A stretch of DNA of 52,982 nt from Candidatus Bathyarchaeota archaeon (GTDB lineage Archaea; Thermoproteota; Bathyarchaeia; Bathyarchaeales; SOJC01): positions 56,608-109,589 of the forward strand of contig CP070649.1 in NCBI GenBank assembly GCA_020354575.1. The letters are read 5' to 3'. Positions 35,862 to 45,755 of this stretch are shown one piece after another; the first letter of the stretch is position 1; each line of letters begins with the position of its first letter. Position numbers and translations under genes: made by a program. The notes below the pieces were generated by a model, which searched no databases, was not told the origin of the DNA, and saw only the letters and a program-made list of their open reading frames with translations.

Positions 35862-37691
35862 ATGGAAGGCCCTTCCGACCGAGAAGATACAATGACAATT
35901 ATTAAACCGCCATCTTTCGATGAGCTCGTTCGATTATATGGTAGTAAAAAGGCGGCCATTTTGCACCTATTAAAATCTGGTTACACCGCAGAAGACATTG
36001 CTTGGAAAATGAGCGTCTCCTATTTTTTGGTTAGGCTTTATATGAGCGGAATTGATCTGAATGGATGGCTAAAATTCTCTAAGATAACAGAAATCTATGA
36101 ACGCCTTGCGCTTATGAGGAGCAAGAAAGGAAAAGAAACTGAGCTTGTGAAATTCTTCCAGAGAAGCGACCTTGATCTAGAGGTAAAAACAAGACTGGTT
36201 TTGGGAAGGATTGTTGATGAAAGTCTCAAAATCGGCCCCGGTCTTATTGAAAGAGCTTTGAGTACTGCGTCTGGAGCGGATCCAAAGACAGTGAAAAAAC
36301 TACTAATTGATTATGGAGAATATGGCGAAGTAGCTTCTCTGTTGCTTAAGTCCAAGCAAGCAAAGCTCACTTTGGAGGAAGTCTACGAATCCATAAGGCT
36401 CCTTCCAAAGCTTAAAGGTGTGGAGGCACGTACTCATTTGATTTCAAGCCTTCTCGAAGTTAGTACACCACAAGAAGGCAAATATATTGTTAGGCTCTTG
36501 TTATTCGACTTGAAACTTGGTTATTATCAAAGAACTGTAATTCACGCTGCTGCTAGAGCCTACAATGTTCCTGCAGATCTTATTGAAAGCGTATGCGCTA
36601 TTGTGGGTTTAGCTGAGGGCATAATGATAGCACCTAAAGGCTCTCTAGTCCTTAAAAAGGTGAAATTGCTTCCCGGTCAATTTGTCAAACCACAGTTGGC
36701 TCACTTGTATCAACCAGAGAAAGTGGAGTATCCTGTATTTGCTGAATCCAAGTTAGATGGTAGTAGACTACAAATTCACAAATGGGGGACAAGGGTTTGG
36801 CTTTTTTCCAGGCGTGGAATTGAAAAAACAGAAGCTCTTCCTGAGGTTGTGGAGATAGTTAGCAAATTTCGCGCTCAAAGCTGCATTGTGGATAGCGAAC
36901 TCATAGCAACTGATCAAAGTGGAGAACCCTTGCCTTTTCAATTGTTGCTTGAACGAACAATTCCTAAGAAACTCTCTCCCCAAAGAGGTAAAGGGAAAAA
37001 AGAAAAGGTGATAGTAACCCTTCGAGCTTTTGATATAGTCTTTCTGGACGGTAGAGAATTGGGAAATCGTCCTTTTGTGGAGAGAAGAGAGCATCTCTCT
37101 AATGTTGTTCCCTCAGAATTCCTCGTTGAAAACAGAAAATGTCACAGTGAAGTTGAGTTAATGGGTTTCTACGAAGAAACATTGCATCTAGGCTATGAAG
37201 GCATTGTTGTGAAGAATATAGAATCACCTTATGAGTTTGGACGAAGGACTCATACTTGGCTCAAATTCAAATCTGAACGTGACGCAATTGATTGTACATT
37301 GATAAAAGCATTTTATGGAAAAGGTAAACGGGCAGGGCTTTTCTCGTCCTTTCTAATGGCAGTTCGAGATCCTACTAAAAGAAAATTGTATACAATAGGA
37401 AAAGTCTCAAATTTACCTGACAAAACGCTTGAGGAACTTAAACAGCTAGTTGAAGAAACGAAAATCAGTCACGACGAATTGGGAGTTTTCATAAAGCCTT
37501 CAATTGTAGTTGAGGTTACATATCAGGAAATCCAATTAACTGATGAATATACTAGTAACTATGCCTTGAGGGTGCCAAAGATTATTCGTTTTAGGTCAGA
37601 CAAGAGTGTTGAAGAGGTTGATACATTAGATAGAATGAAAAAGCTATATGAAATACAATATGAAAGACAGATTTCTCAGACATTATCGTAA
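35862..37691 (+). CDS. lig: ATP-dependent DNA ligase
   Basis: A 609-aa ATP-dependent DNA ligase. The N-terminal DNA-binding domain (about residues 1-240) precedes the adenylation motif ESKLDGSR (Lys in KxDGxR near residue 292) and the downstream motifs EGIVVKN and WLKFKSE; the OB fold closes the protein. It seals nicks after replication and repair. The ATG at 35862 is 4 bases after the previous stop; ATG 35892 is in frame. No strong ribosome site decides between them. Confidence 0.94.
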   Translation: MEGPSDREDTMTIIKPPSFDELVRLYGSKKAAILHLLKSGYTAEDIAWKMSVSYFLVRLYMSGIDLNGWLKFSKITEIYERLALMRSKKGKETELVKFFQRSDLDLEVKTRLVLGRIVDESLKIGPGLIERALSTASGADPKTVKKLLIDYGEYGEVASLLLKSKQAKLTLEEVYESIRLLPKLKGVEARTHLISSLLEVSTPQEGKYIVRLLLFDLKLGYYQRTVIHAAARAYNVPADLIESVCAIVGLAEGIMIAPKGSLVLKKVKLLPGQFVKPQLAHLYQPEKVEYPVFAESKLDGSRLQIHKWGTRVWLFSRRGIEKTEALPEVVEIVSKFRAQSCIVDSELIATDQSGEPLPFQLLLERTIPKKLSPQRGKGKKEKVIVTLRAFDIVFLDGRELGNRPFVERREHLSNVVPSEFLVENRKCHSEVELMGFYEETLHLGYEGIVVKNIESPYEFGRRTHTWLKFKSERDAIDCTLIKAFYGKGKRAGLFSSFLMAVRDPTKRKLYTIGKVSNLPDKTLEELKQLVEETKISHDELGVFIKPSIVVEVTYQEIQLTDEYTSNYALRVPKIIRFRSDKSVEEVDTLDRMKKLYEIQYERQISQTLS

Positions 37692-37814
37692 AACAACAAT
37701 TGGCGTTCTCCACCAGCGCTCTCCCTATTCATACGAAATCATCAGAATCATGCATGTATACTATGTGGCAATTCTTGACAAATTGTCAAAAATAATCTAA
37801 ATGTCATACCGCAT

Positions 37815-38471
37815 CTAAGATAGCTTCAGCTTCTTTAGACCCTGTAAAATCTCTGCTACAGCAACCCCAGGCGGAGTATCGATACTATTACTACTATACT
37901 TGATAAAAGGCACCTTACCATTATAGAACGCTAGAAGGGGCTCCATGTTTTTTTCATATATCGTTAATCTTTCCCCAATGACTTTCGGTGAATCATCAAT
38001 TCGTTGATAGAGTACGCCGCCACATTTATCGCAAGTTCCCTTTTTCTTTGGTCTCAAGAATCGGATATTATAAACTTCTCCGCAAGTTCTGCAAATCCTT
38101 CGACTTGAAAGTCGTTCAATAACAATCCATTCAGGTACTTGTAGCAGAATAATTGCATTAATTTCTGCAAGCCCTTCCAAGACTTTGGCTTGTTTAATAG
38201 TTCGAGGGTATCCATCCAATATGAACCCTCGTCGACAATCATCTCTACTAAGCCTTTTCCTCAAAACATTGATCACAATAGCGTCTGGAACAAGCTCTCC
38301 ATTTTTAATATATTTCATGATTTCTTGTCCGAATTTTGAGTCCTTTTTACTAATATTTCGAAACATATCACCTGTAGCTATGGCAGGTATCCCAAGTTTC
38401 ACTTGTAATCGTGAAGCATACGTTCCTTTCCCCGAGCCAGGAGGACCAAAAATTATGAGATTCGTTTTCAG
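37815..38471 (-). CDS. adk: Adenylate kinase, apparent CTG start
   Basis: A 218-aa adenylate kinase (ATP + AMP to 2 ADP). Reading upstream of the first ATG/GTG in frame restores the P-loop FGPPGSGKGTYASRL, without which the protein could not bind ATP. The frame then opens at CTG 38471 (Lys-Thr-Asn-Leu-Ile-Ile-Phe), four bases after GAAAGGAG. No ATG, GTG or TTG start includes the P-loop. The lid has the zinc-type Cys pattern RTCGEVYN and CDKCGG, and DGYPRT is the AMP motif. Either CTG is the true start or the base was misread. Confidence 0.88.
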   Translation of the reverse strand: MKTNLIIFGPPGSGKGTYASRLQVKLGIPAIATGDMFRNISKKDSKFGQEIMKYIKNGELVPDAIVINVLRKRLSRDDCRRGFILDGYPRTIKQAKVLEGLAEINAIILLQVPEWIVIERLSSRRICRTCGEVYNIRFLRPKKKGTCDKCGGVLYQRIDDSPKVIGERLTIYEKNMEPLLAFYNGKVPFIKYSSNSIDTPPGVAVAEILQGLKKLKLS

Positions 38472-38538
38472 GTTTCTCCTTTCAAGAATTCTCAGATTTT
38501 CAATTAAGTTTTGTTATCGCATTCATATCGAGTCTCTG

Positions 38539-39012
38539 TCACTTCATATATAAGTAAAGAGTATGCGATGGATAGCCCAGCCTTGGGTTTTCACAAAAGT
38601 TTTCGGTCTTCATGGACTTCCATCCTAGGATTTCATAATCGTGGGAGACAACTCGTGAACCAGGTTTCAGCTCCTTCGCTAATTTTGGTTTGATTTTATC
38701 GTTTGCACTCGTTGTGAGATATAAAAATACAACATTTGCAGGAGAAAGATTAACCTTAAACAGATCGTCTTGAACTATGGTCACTCGATCTTGAAGGCCA
38801 AGTTCATGAACCGTCGCTAGGGCTCTCTTGGCTAGATCTTCCCGAAGCTCAACACCAACCGCTCGAGCTCCGAACTCTTGTGCAGCCATAATTACCGTCC
38901 TGCCATCTCCAGCGCCCAAATCAAAAAAAGTCTCCCCAGGTTTCAAATCTACAAGCATAAGCATGTGCCGGATGACCGGGAGAGGTGAAGCCACAAATGG
39001 AGCGATAAACAA
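38539..39012 (-). CDS. Protein-lysine methyltransferase-like (aKMT family)
   Basis: A 157-aa class I SAM-dependent methyltransferase. FFDLGAGDGRTVIMAAQEFG is the SAM loop, VGVELREDL the acidic SAM-ribose contact, and PGSRVVSHDYEILGW with YLYLTTSAND is close to the archaeal lysine methyltransferase aKMT4 of Sulfolobus (by recollection). Start appears to be TTG 39012, 11 bases after AGGAG. It precedes the adenylate kinase gene, same strand, by about 70 bp. The substrate is inferred to be proteins. Confidence 0.78.
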   Translation of the reverse strand: MFIAPFVASPLPVIRHMLMLVDLKPGETFFDLGAGDGRTVIMAAQEFGARAVGVELREDLAKRALATVHELGLQDRVTIVQDDLFKVNLSPANVVFLYLTTSANDKIKPKLAKELKPGSRVVSHDYEILGWKSMKTENFCENPRLGYPSHTLYLYMK

Positions 39013-39074
39013 TTCATATGTTTCTCCTATATTATTTTGTTATCTAGTAGCTTTCTAAGGTTTGTCAAAGATCA

Positions 39075-39407
39075 CTATGCTACGTATGATGTTTTCTTTT
39101 TTGGGATTTTCCTTGGCTGTCTTGCCTCTCCGCACTTCAAACAGCTTTGCTGACAGAGATCAAGATAGCTCTCTTCATCCTTTTCAACCATTTCAGCTGC
39201 CTGGGAGCAAAGCTCACTTTGCCCAGTACATCCTGCTTCTTTGCACAAACCTGAGATAAGTCTACAACATTGGCTTACATCTTCTGGGTTGAAAGCAACC
39301 CGATTAGTTCGTACAAGTAGGCAAAGTTCCCTTGCTAAAACACACGTTCGTACATAGTTGAACCTCTTCAGGGTTTTATCTCTTAGTTTTTGTCTACTTA
39401 ATTCCAA
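39075..39407 (-). CDS. Cysteine-rich protein
   Basis: A 110-aa protein with about ten cysteines, spaced in pairs along predicted helices: CVLARELC, QCCRLISGLCKEAGC, ELC and DLCQQSCLKC. Such spacing may bind metal (copper or Fe-S) in a four-helix bundle. The tail is basic. TTG start has GGAG nine bases upstream. It is separate from the Lhr helicase gene downstream on the same strand. I do not know the family by name. Confidence 0.65.
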   Translation of the reverse strand: MELSRQKLRDKTLKRFNYVRTCVLARELCLLVRTNRVAFNPEDVSQCCRLISGLCKEAGCTGQSELCSQAAEMVEKDEESYLDLCQQSCLKCGEARQPRKIPKKKTSYVA

Positions 39408-39568
39408 CCCATTCTACTCCAAAGCAGTCTCTAATTCTAGAACGGGATCATTTAACCTTTTGGAAACTTCAATATCGATAGCTAATACATTTTACTATGA
39501 GGTGGATCACAATATTAGCGCAGGTGAGATCAGCACTACGAGTTTCTGCAGGTGTAGGAAAATCCTTT

Positions 39569-42448
39569 TTATCTAACCCAGAATTTCTTCTTCAACGCTT
39601 CTCGTTCTGCTTTGATTACTAGTTCGAAGAAACGAGTTGTGGGATTCTTTTCTTTTTTAAGGATCTCCATAACAGCATCGGGTTTCACTCCTCTAGCAGA
39701 AAGAGCAATTGCTGCAATTTTTCCATAACTTGAGATTAATTGGGCTGTTCTGATGGTGGACTGCTGCATTTTTCGTTCCGCTTTGGTGAGTCTTTCTCCT
39801 TTTTTTTCAATTAAAGCCCTGACACGATCCTCTTCGCTTCTTAGCAGTCCCAAGGCGTTGGAGCTGCAGTTTGGACAGACTAGCTGGTCAGGCAAGTCTT
39901 TGATATGAATCATTTCGAGATAATCCCAACAATTTGTGCAAATAAAACTTCGAACCTCGTTGAGCAATCTTACTCTTGCAGACTCCGCAAGAATCATTGT
40001 CATCCTTTCTGGAGGAATAAGATCAGTTTTCATACTAACCCGTTCTATACCTACGCGTGCTATTGGAGTAGCTTGTCCATCGGTCTCGACCTTCGCAATG
40101 GCTAATTCGTTTTCTCGGAGCTTGTCAATCACTAAGAGGAGCTTGTCCAAGTCCAAATCCTTAGAGAAAACTTCTTTTAAAGCCTCATCATAAATGGCTG
40201 ATTCTTCAAAGCTTTTTAGCAGTTGTTTAAGGCTAACACTACTAAAGTCTACCCATTTCTTTAGGGCTCCAAATCTCCTTGCCACGTGAATCATTCGGCG
40301 TTTGAAGATTCCAGTCTTTGCAGTCGCTTTTGTTAAAGCAGCACGTATAGTTGTATCTGGCCTTTGTTTAAGTTCTTCGAATAATGTTATTATATTGTCA
40401 GCGTCTATTGCTCCCATTGTTTGGATAAAAATGCGATAAGGGTCGTGCTGAACTGTAACTCCTCGACCAGTCTTGTCGGATAAATAGTGCCCTAATAATT
40501 GAGCCAATGCTCTGTTTGTCAATGAGCCAAAATTTCCATGAATTATCACCAGGTCCTCCCAGTCTTCGATGGTTATGCGAGTATCTGTCGGGATTGGATA
40601 ACCTTGTCTTATTTGGTCGAAGGTTTCTTGTAGAGCTCGTGATATGGTGTCTTCTTCCGCAGGATAGCTCTTTGCTAATTGTGCGGTAATTTGGTCAAAT
40701 GTCATGTCTTTTGCCTGTTCAACAAACCGTCTGACCTGACCAACTGCCTGAGCTACTTCGAAAGGCACGGGAATTTCTTCTCCCATCCAACTTGGAATAG
40801 CCCCTGTTGGATCATCGACAGATTTCACATAAATTTTGTCTTCAAATACATGGAGAATCTGCCAAGGACTTCCTCGGATGATGAATTTTACTCCTGGTTT
40901 TCCATATTCAGCTGTAAAAGCTTCATCCAAAATTCCTATTGCTATGTTCGATGCGTCGTCGATCACTAGATATTGCTTTTCCACTGGTATCATTGACAAG
41001 TTGTCAAAGTAGTATTCAAACAATGCTTTGATTCTGCGAGGTCTTAGAGCAGTTAGATCTTCAAAGGAGACCCAGGCGATTCGTGGAAATCTCGCATGCA
41101 TATATGATAGTACTTTCTCAACATCTGCCATCGTTAGGTCCTTATACGGATAAGCATTTCCAAAAAGCTCAACAATGTCTCCAAAGAAAAGCCGTTTCCT
41201 TTTCATTAGTAATCCTGCAATCTGGTGTGCAAGGACATCGTAGGGTTTCTGGGGAATGTCTACAGGTTCAAGTTTCTCGGAATAGGCCATATGGCCAATA
41301 ACTAGAGCTTCTAGAGTATCATCAGAATCCATAGTAATGATTATTCCTTTAGCTACGCGCCCTATTCGATGTCCACTCCTGCCAACGCGTTGTATCAGGC
41401 GAGTAACTTGTCTTGGGCTCACATATTGTATGACAAAGTCTATTCTACCAATATCTATACCTAATTCTAGAGAGCTCGTACAAATCAACCCTTTTAACTC
41501 ACCATTCTTGAGCCCTCTTTCTGCTGAAACCCTTGAAGGTTTAGCGAGAGAACCATGATGTATGGAGACTGGAAAATTCAGATCCCATATCTTGAAGCGA
41601 CTTGTCAAAACCTCAGAGATCGTGCGGGTGTTAGTGAAGAGTAACACGGAGTTGTGCTTCTCGATGTAATCACGAATTACCCTAAGCCGAGCTGCAACTT
41701 CTGGATGAGTATAAAGGGATGATGCGAGTTCGTAATCTTTAGAGAGCAGCCTTGGGAAAATTACTTTCAGCTGCATTTCGCGTGAAAAAGGTACTTTCAC
41801 TATTTCCACAGATTTTTTGTTGCCAACTAGGAACGAAGCGACCTCTTCAGGACTACCAATTGTAGCGGAGAGCCCAATCATCTGAAAATCATTATTGGCA
41901 ATGATCCGCAATCTTTCCAGAGCAAGAGAAAGTTGGCTTCCTCGTTTGCTATCTGCCATCTCATGAACCTCGTCAATCACTACCCACCGCAATTGCCTTA
42001 GATGTTGACGGAGTAGCCAACCAGTTAGTATCGCTTGCAGGGTCTCAGGCGTTGTTATTAAAACATCTGGAGGACTTCTGGATTGCCTGGTTCTCTCTTT
42101 CGTTTCAGTGTCTCCATGTCTTACTGCTAACTTGATGTCGAGATTGTTGCACCACCATTGCAGGCGTTCTAGCATATCACGATTTAACGCCCGCAATGGT
42201 GTGACATATAGAACTTTGATACCAGGTCGGCGATCAGGCATTTGAATCAGAAGATTCAGAATAGGAAGAATCGCTGATTCTGTTTTCCCTGAAGCAGTTG
42301 GAGAGATTAGCAGAACATTTTTTCCTTCAAGAATTTTAGGCATTGCTTCTATTTGTGGTTCTGTTAGCGTTTGGAATCCTTTCTGCATAATTAGCCTTCG
42401 AATGGGCTTCACAAATTGGGAGAAGATGCTTTCAGATGCGACTTCCAA
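39569..42448 (-). CDS. lhr: Lhr-like superfamily 2 helicase
   Basis: A 959-aa ATP-dependent helicase. Motif I is SPTASGKTES (near residue 49), the DEVH box is VIDEVHEMAD, and the C-terminal RecA motif VI reads QRVGRSGHRIGR. A large Lhr-type C-terminal region follows, with a zinc motif CTNCWDYLEMIHIKDLPDQLVCPNC. Lhr proteins unwind DNA or DNA-RNA hybrids in repair and recombination. The ATG start has weak ribosome signals. It is flanked by the Cys-rich gene and the P-type ATPase. Confidence 0.92.
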   Translation of the reverse strand: MEVASESIFSQFVKPIRRLIMQKGFQTLTEPQIEAMPKILEGKNVLLISPTASGKTESAILPILNLLIQMPDRRPGIKVLYVTPLRALNRDMLERLQWWCNNLDIKLAVRHGDTETKERTRQSRSPPDVLITTPETLQAILTGWLLRQHLRQLRWVVIDEVHEMADSKRGSQLSLALERLRIIANNDFQMIGLSATIGSPEEVASFLVGNKKSVEIVKVPFSREMQLKVIFPRLLSKDYELASSLYTHPEVAARLRVIRDYIEKHNSVLLFTNTRTISEVLTSRFKIWDLNFPVSIHHGSLAKPSRVSAERGLKNGELKGLICTSSLELGIDIGRIDFVIQYVSPRQVTRLIQRVGRSGHRIGRVAKGIIITMDSDDTLEALVIGHMAYSEKLEPVDIPQKPYDVLAHQIAGLLMKRKRLFFGDIVELFGNAYPYKDLTMADVEKVLSYMHARFPRIAWVSFEDLTALRPRRIKALFEYYFDNLSMIPVEKQYLVIDDASNIAIGILDEAFTAEYGKPGVKFIIRGSPWQILHVFEDKIYVKSVDDPTGAIPSWMGEEIPVPFEVAQAVGQVRRFVEQAKDMTFDQITAQLAKSYPAEEDTISRALQETFDQIRQGYPIPTDTRITIEDWEDLVIIHGNFGSLTNRALAQLLGHYLSDKTGRGVTVQHDPYRIFIQTMGAIDADNIITLFEELKQRPDTTIRAALTKATAKTGIFKRRMIHVARRFGALKKWVDFSSVSLKQLLKSFEESAIYDEALKEVFSKDLDLDKLLLVIDKLRENELAIAKVETDGQATPIARVGIERVSMKTDLIPPERMTMILAESARVRLLNEVRSFICTNCWDYLEMIHIKDLPDQLVCPNCSSNALGLLRSEEDRVRALIEKKGERLTKAERKMQQSTIRTAQLISSYGKIAAIALSARGVKPDAVMEILKKEKNPTTRFFELVIKAEREALKKKFWVR

Positions 42449-42553
42449 GAATTATCTAGAACTCCAAGCTCAAATGATAGTGAAGAAAGGTCTCTAAAAA
42501 TCTTTCTAGACTGCTCTTAGGGGTACAGTGAGGATTTTGGGAGTTTCTGTGTT

Positions 42554-45322
42554 TCATCTCCATTTAAACACTTTTCTATTGTAGAAGATCTCTGGAAAAA
42601 TTAGCAATCCTGACATTGAAGCAATAATTACGAGAATCCATTCGAGTGGATCTGTCATCACAACCGTTCCAAACAAGCCGATAAAGGGCACAAGAATGGT
42701 CAATATTGCTGAACCAATCACAGCGATCACGAGAAACTTGTTCGTAAAAAGGCCTGTTTTGAATGCATTGTGTTTTTCGGAACGACAATTCCATACGACG
42801 AAAAGTTCTTGAAGGGTCGCTCTGGTAAATGCCATGGTTCGAGCTTGTGCTAATTTCATAGGTGTCAAAGCGCCAGGAAGCAGATAATATTGCCAATAGA
42901 AAAGCCCACCTGTTAATACGAATTGCATTGTGAAAGTAGCTATTATAGAGGCCAGTCGTCCAGAGAGAATTCCTTCTTTAGGATTTCGTGGAGGCCTTTC
43001 CATCAAGTCCTTCTCTGGAGGATCGGTTGCAAGTGCGAGTGCTGGCCCTCCATCAGTGACTAGGTTTAGCCATAGAATCATACCTGCAGTCAATGGTAAC
43101 TCCAAACCTAATAAAGCAAAAGTTCCAATAAGCGCAAGTTCATCGAAATTTGACCTCATCAAAAAGAAGGAGAATTTTCTTATATTATCATAAACAGTGC
43201 GTCCACCTTCAACTGCTGTAACAATTGTGGCAAAGTTGTCATCAGCAAGCACCATATCTGCTGCTTCTTTCGTCACATCAGTGCCAGTAATACCCATAGC
43301 AACTCCTATATCCGCTTGTTTCAGTGCTGGAGCATCATTAACACCGTCTCCCGTCATTGCTACGATTTCCCCCTTCTTTTTCAAGGCTCTCACTATTCTG
43401 AGTTTATGTTCCGGAGATACACGGGCATATACACGAACTTCTTCCACAATTATTTCAAAATCTTCATCACTCATCGAATCTAGCTCAGATCCAGTAAGCG
43501 CAATTTTGCCAGGATTTCTGGTTGCTATGCCTATTTCCTCAGCTACAGCTACGGCTGTAAGCTTATGGTCACCAGTGATCATAATCGTCTTGATGCCAGC
43601 TTGTTGGCAAATTCTATTCGCTTCTTTTGCTTCCTCTCTTGGAGGATCAATCATCCCAGCTAGACCTATGAAAATCAAGCCGGTTTCTACGCGTTTGTTA
43701 ATCTTTTCTTCTTCGCTTTTTTCCTGAAAATCATCAACATCTATATCTACTAGCTCTTTAAAGGCTATACCTAGCACTCTAAGGGCGCTACTTGCCATAT
43801 TCTCATTGATCTTCAGGATTTTTTCTTTTTCTTTCTCAGTTAACTTTCTAGTTTCCCCATCTTTTAATATTCTTCCACATCGATTCAGAATAACTTCAGG
43901 GGCGCCTTTCATGAACGCGAATAACTTTCTTTCGGGAGTTTGATGAATGGTAGTCATTCGCTTCCTTTCAGATGTAAAGGGGATTTCATGCACCCGCGAA
44001 TAATCTTTTTCTACTTCGTTTTTTGTGATACCGGCTTTGGCTGCTGCAACAATTAATGCCCCTTCTGTCGTGTCACCAATTATCCTAGTACCGTCATATG
44101 ATGCGTTTGTGCAAGCAACACTAGCTGCTAACAATAGGCTTAGATTTGGATCCTTTTTTGCAGTGATAGACTTATCATTTAGAAGAAAATTCCCTTTTGC
44201 TTGATATCCCACGCCAGTGACTTCAAAGAATTGATCACAAGTAAATAATCTGCGAACCGTCATTTCGCCTTTTGTCAGAGTTCCTGTTTTGTCTGAGCAA
44301 ATAACGGTTGTAGCACCCAAAGTTTCTGCGGAGGCAAGCCTCCTAATTATTGCGTTCCTTTTTGCAAGCTCACGTGCTCCTAAAGCAAGTGAAATGGTTA
44401 CTACTGCTGGAAGGCCTTCTGGAACCGCCGAAACCGCCAAGGCAATTGCTATTATAAAACTCTCAATTATTTGACCAGATCTTGCGGGATCTAAAATTTC
44501 AAGGATGAAAATCAAAGCACTTATAATAACTATAATTATTCCAAGCTTCTTTGCGAAGCTTTCCAACTTCAGTTTTAGAGGTGTTTCCTCTACTTTGACA
44601 GTTTGCACCATTTCAGCGATTTTTCCAAATTCAGTATTCATTCCTGTAGAGGTCACTACTGCTTTTCCTCGACCATATGTCACATATGTTGCAGTGAAGA
44701 CCATGTTTTTTCTATCTGCTACGGGCGTTTCTGATAAAACAGCTCCAATTCCCTTTTCTACTTGAGTGGATTCTCCGGTTAGAACAGCTTCATCAGTTCT
44801 CAAATCCACTACCTCGATCAGCCTGCTGTCAGCAGGTATTCGATCCCCTGATTCTAACAGTAAAATATCGCCAGGTACGACTTCCTCCGCAGGGATAATC
44901 ACTTCTTTTCCATCTCTCATTAGCCTAGCCTTGGGGGCAGTAAGCTTCTTCATCGCTTCCATAGCTTTTTCAGAACGGTATTCTTGGACAAAGCCAACAA
45001 TTGAGTTAAGTACAACGATAGCAGCAATTGTCGCTGTATCTGTTTGGGGTTCATTTTGAGCATAAGCAGCAAAAAAAGCAATAGCTGTAGCAATTAGTAG
45101 CATTATTACGAAGATATCCTTGAATTGATTTATGAAAATTTGAAGAGCAGAAGTTCCTTTTCTTTCAACTAGCTTATTAGGTCCGTATTTCTCCAAGCGT
45201 TCTTTTATTTCGCCACTTCCTAAGCCCAACGAATCTGTGTGTAATTCTTCAAGAACTGATTCAATTGTCTTTGAATGCCATGCATTGCCCATTTCTATCA
45301 CGTCTTGCAGCAAATTGTGCAA
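42554..45322 (-). CDS. Ca2+-transporting P-type ATPase
   Basis: A 922-aa P2-type ATPase. The phosphorylated aspartate is in CSDKTGTLTKGEMT (near residue 344). Calcium-site residues are visible: PEGLP in M4, NFDE in M5 (Asn and Glu), NLVTDGGPALAL in M6 (Asn and Asp) and the M8 Glu in TLQELFVVW. These favour Ca2+ export or SERCA-like uptake over K+/Na+. The start is TTG at 45322, eleven bases after AAGGAG; ATG 45292 is in frame. It is divergent from the zinc-ribbon gene. Confidence 0.93.
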   Translation of the reverse strand: MHNLLQDVIEMGNAWHSKTIESVLEELHTDSLGLGSGEIKERLEKYGPNKLVERKGTSALQIFINQFKDIFVIMLLIATAIAFFAAYAQNEPQTDTATIAAIVVLNSIVGFVQEYRSEKAMEAMKKLTAPKARLMRDGKEVIIPAEEVVPGDILLLESGDRIPADSRLIEVVDLRTDEAVLTGESTQVEKGIGAVLSETPVADRKNMVFTATYVTYGRGKAVVTSTGMNTEFGKIAEMVQTVKVEETPLKLKLESFAKKLGIIIVIISALIFILEILDPARSGQIIESFIIAIALAVSAVPEGLPAVVTISLALGARELAKRNAIIRRLASAETLGATTVICSDKTGTLTKGEMTVRRLFTCDQFFEVTGVGYQAKGNFLLNDKSITAKKDPNLSLLLAASVACTNASYDGTRIIGDTTEGALIVAAAKAGITKNEVEKDYSRVHEIPFTSERKRMTTIHQTPERKLFAFMKGAPEVILNRCGRILKDGETRKLTEKEKEKILKINENMASSALRVLGIAFKELVDIDVDDFQEKSEEEKINKRVETGLIFIGLAGMIDPPREEAKEANRICQQAGIKTIMITGDHKLTAVAVAEEIGIATRNPGKIALTGSELDSMSDEDFEIIVEEVRVYARVSPEHKLRIVRALKKKGEIVAMTGDGVNDAPALKQADIGVAMGITGTDVTKEAADMVLADDNFATIVTAVEGGRTVYDNIRKFSFFLMRSNFDELALIGTFALLGLELPLTAGMILWLNLVTDGGPALALATDPPEKDLMERPPRNPKEGILSGRLASIIATFTMQFVLTGGLFYWQYYLLPGALTPMKLAQARTMAFTRATLQELFVVWNCRSEKHNAFKTGLFTNKFLVIAVIGSAILTILVPFIGLFGTVVMTDPLEWILVIIASMSGLLIFPEIFYNRKVFKWR

Positions 45323-45423
45323 TAAATCAGATTCTCCTTAAAGGGTTTTTCTATGAACAAAGCAGCAATTTTCTCGCGTATCAATCAAAGCGCACATGCC
45401 TTTTCCTGGTTTGATGGAAAATC

Positions 45424-45434
45424 TTTTATATATT
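45424..45434 (+). promoter_or_regulatory. TATA box of the zinc-ribbon gene
   Basis: TTTTATATATT lies about 25 bases upstream of the GGAGGAAAGG ribosome site that starts at 45461. Confidence 0.6.
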
Positions 45435-45472
45435 ATCATAACAACCATAAGCATCGTTATGGAGGAAAGGTA

Positions 45473-45640
45473 ATGTCAAAATGCCCTCAGTGTGGCTCTG
45501 CCGGAAAAATGAGAAAGAAATGGAAGATGGCTGGTCGCCCTGATCGAAAAGGTAAGAGAATGCAGCTTGAGATTGGCCTGTATGATTGTCCTAAATGCGA
45601 CAAAGCTTTCCGCATTGTGTTAAGCAAGAAAAAGGTCTAA
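45473..45640 (+). CDS. 55-aa zinc-ribbon protein
   Basis: A short protein with CPQCG near its N-terminus and CPKC in its C-terminal half, separated by a basic strand (RKKWKMAGRPDRKGKRMQLEIGLYD). This matches a small TACK-archaeal zinc-ribbon family sometimes labelled as chorismate-binding. The ATG at 45473 sits two bases after GGAGGAAAGG; an upstream in-frame ATG (45353) is not needed. Function is unknown, probably nucleic-acid binding. Confidence 0.85.
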   Translation: MSKCPQCGSAGKMRKKWKMAGRPDRKGKRMQLEIGLYDCPKCDKAFRIVLSKKKV

Positions 45641-45755
45641 GTGAATGAGCTGGTTTGAAGCCATTATCTCCCCTCTTTTATGCTTTTGTTACGTTAAGTT
45701 TTAATATCAGCTAGTGAACAATCACAGCAAAACTGCTCACCAAGATGGTGATGAA

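Noticed and set aside
43197-43727. A 176-aa open frame antisense to the Ca2+ ATPase
   Set aside because: It lies wholly inside a clearly coding gene on the other strand, has low-complexity Ser/Ile content and no ribosome site.
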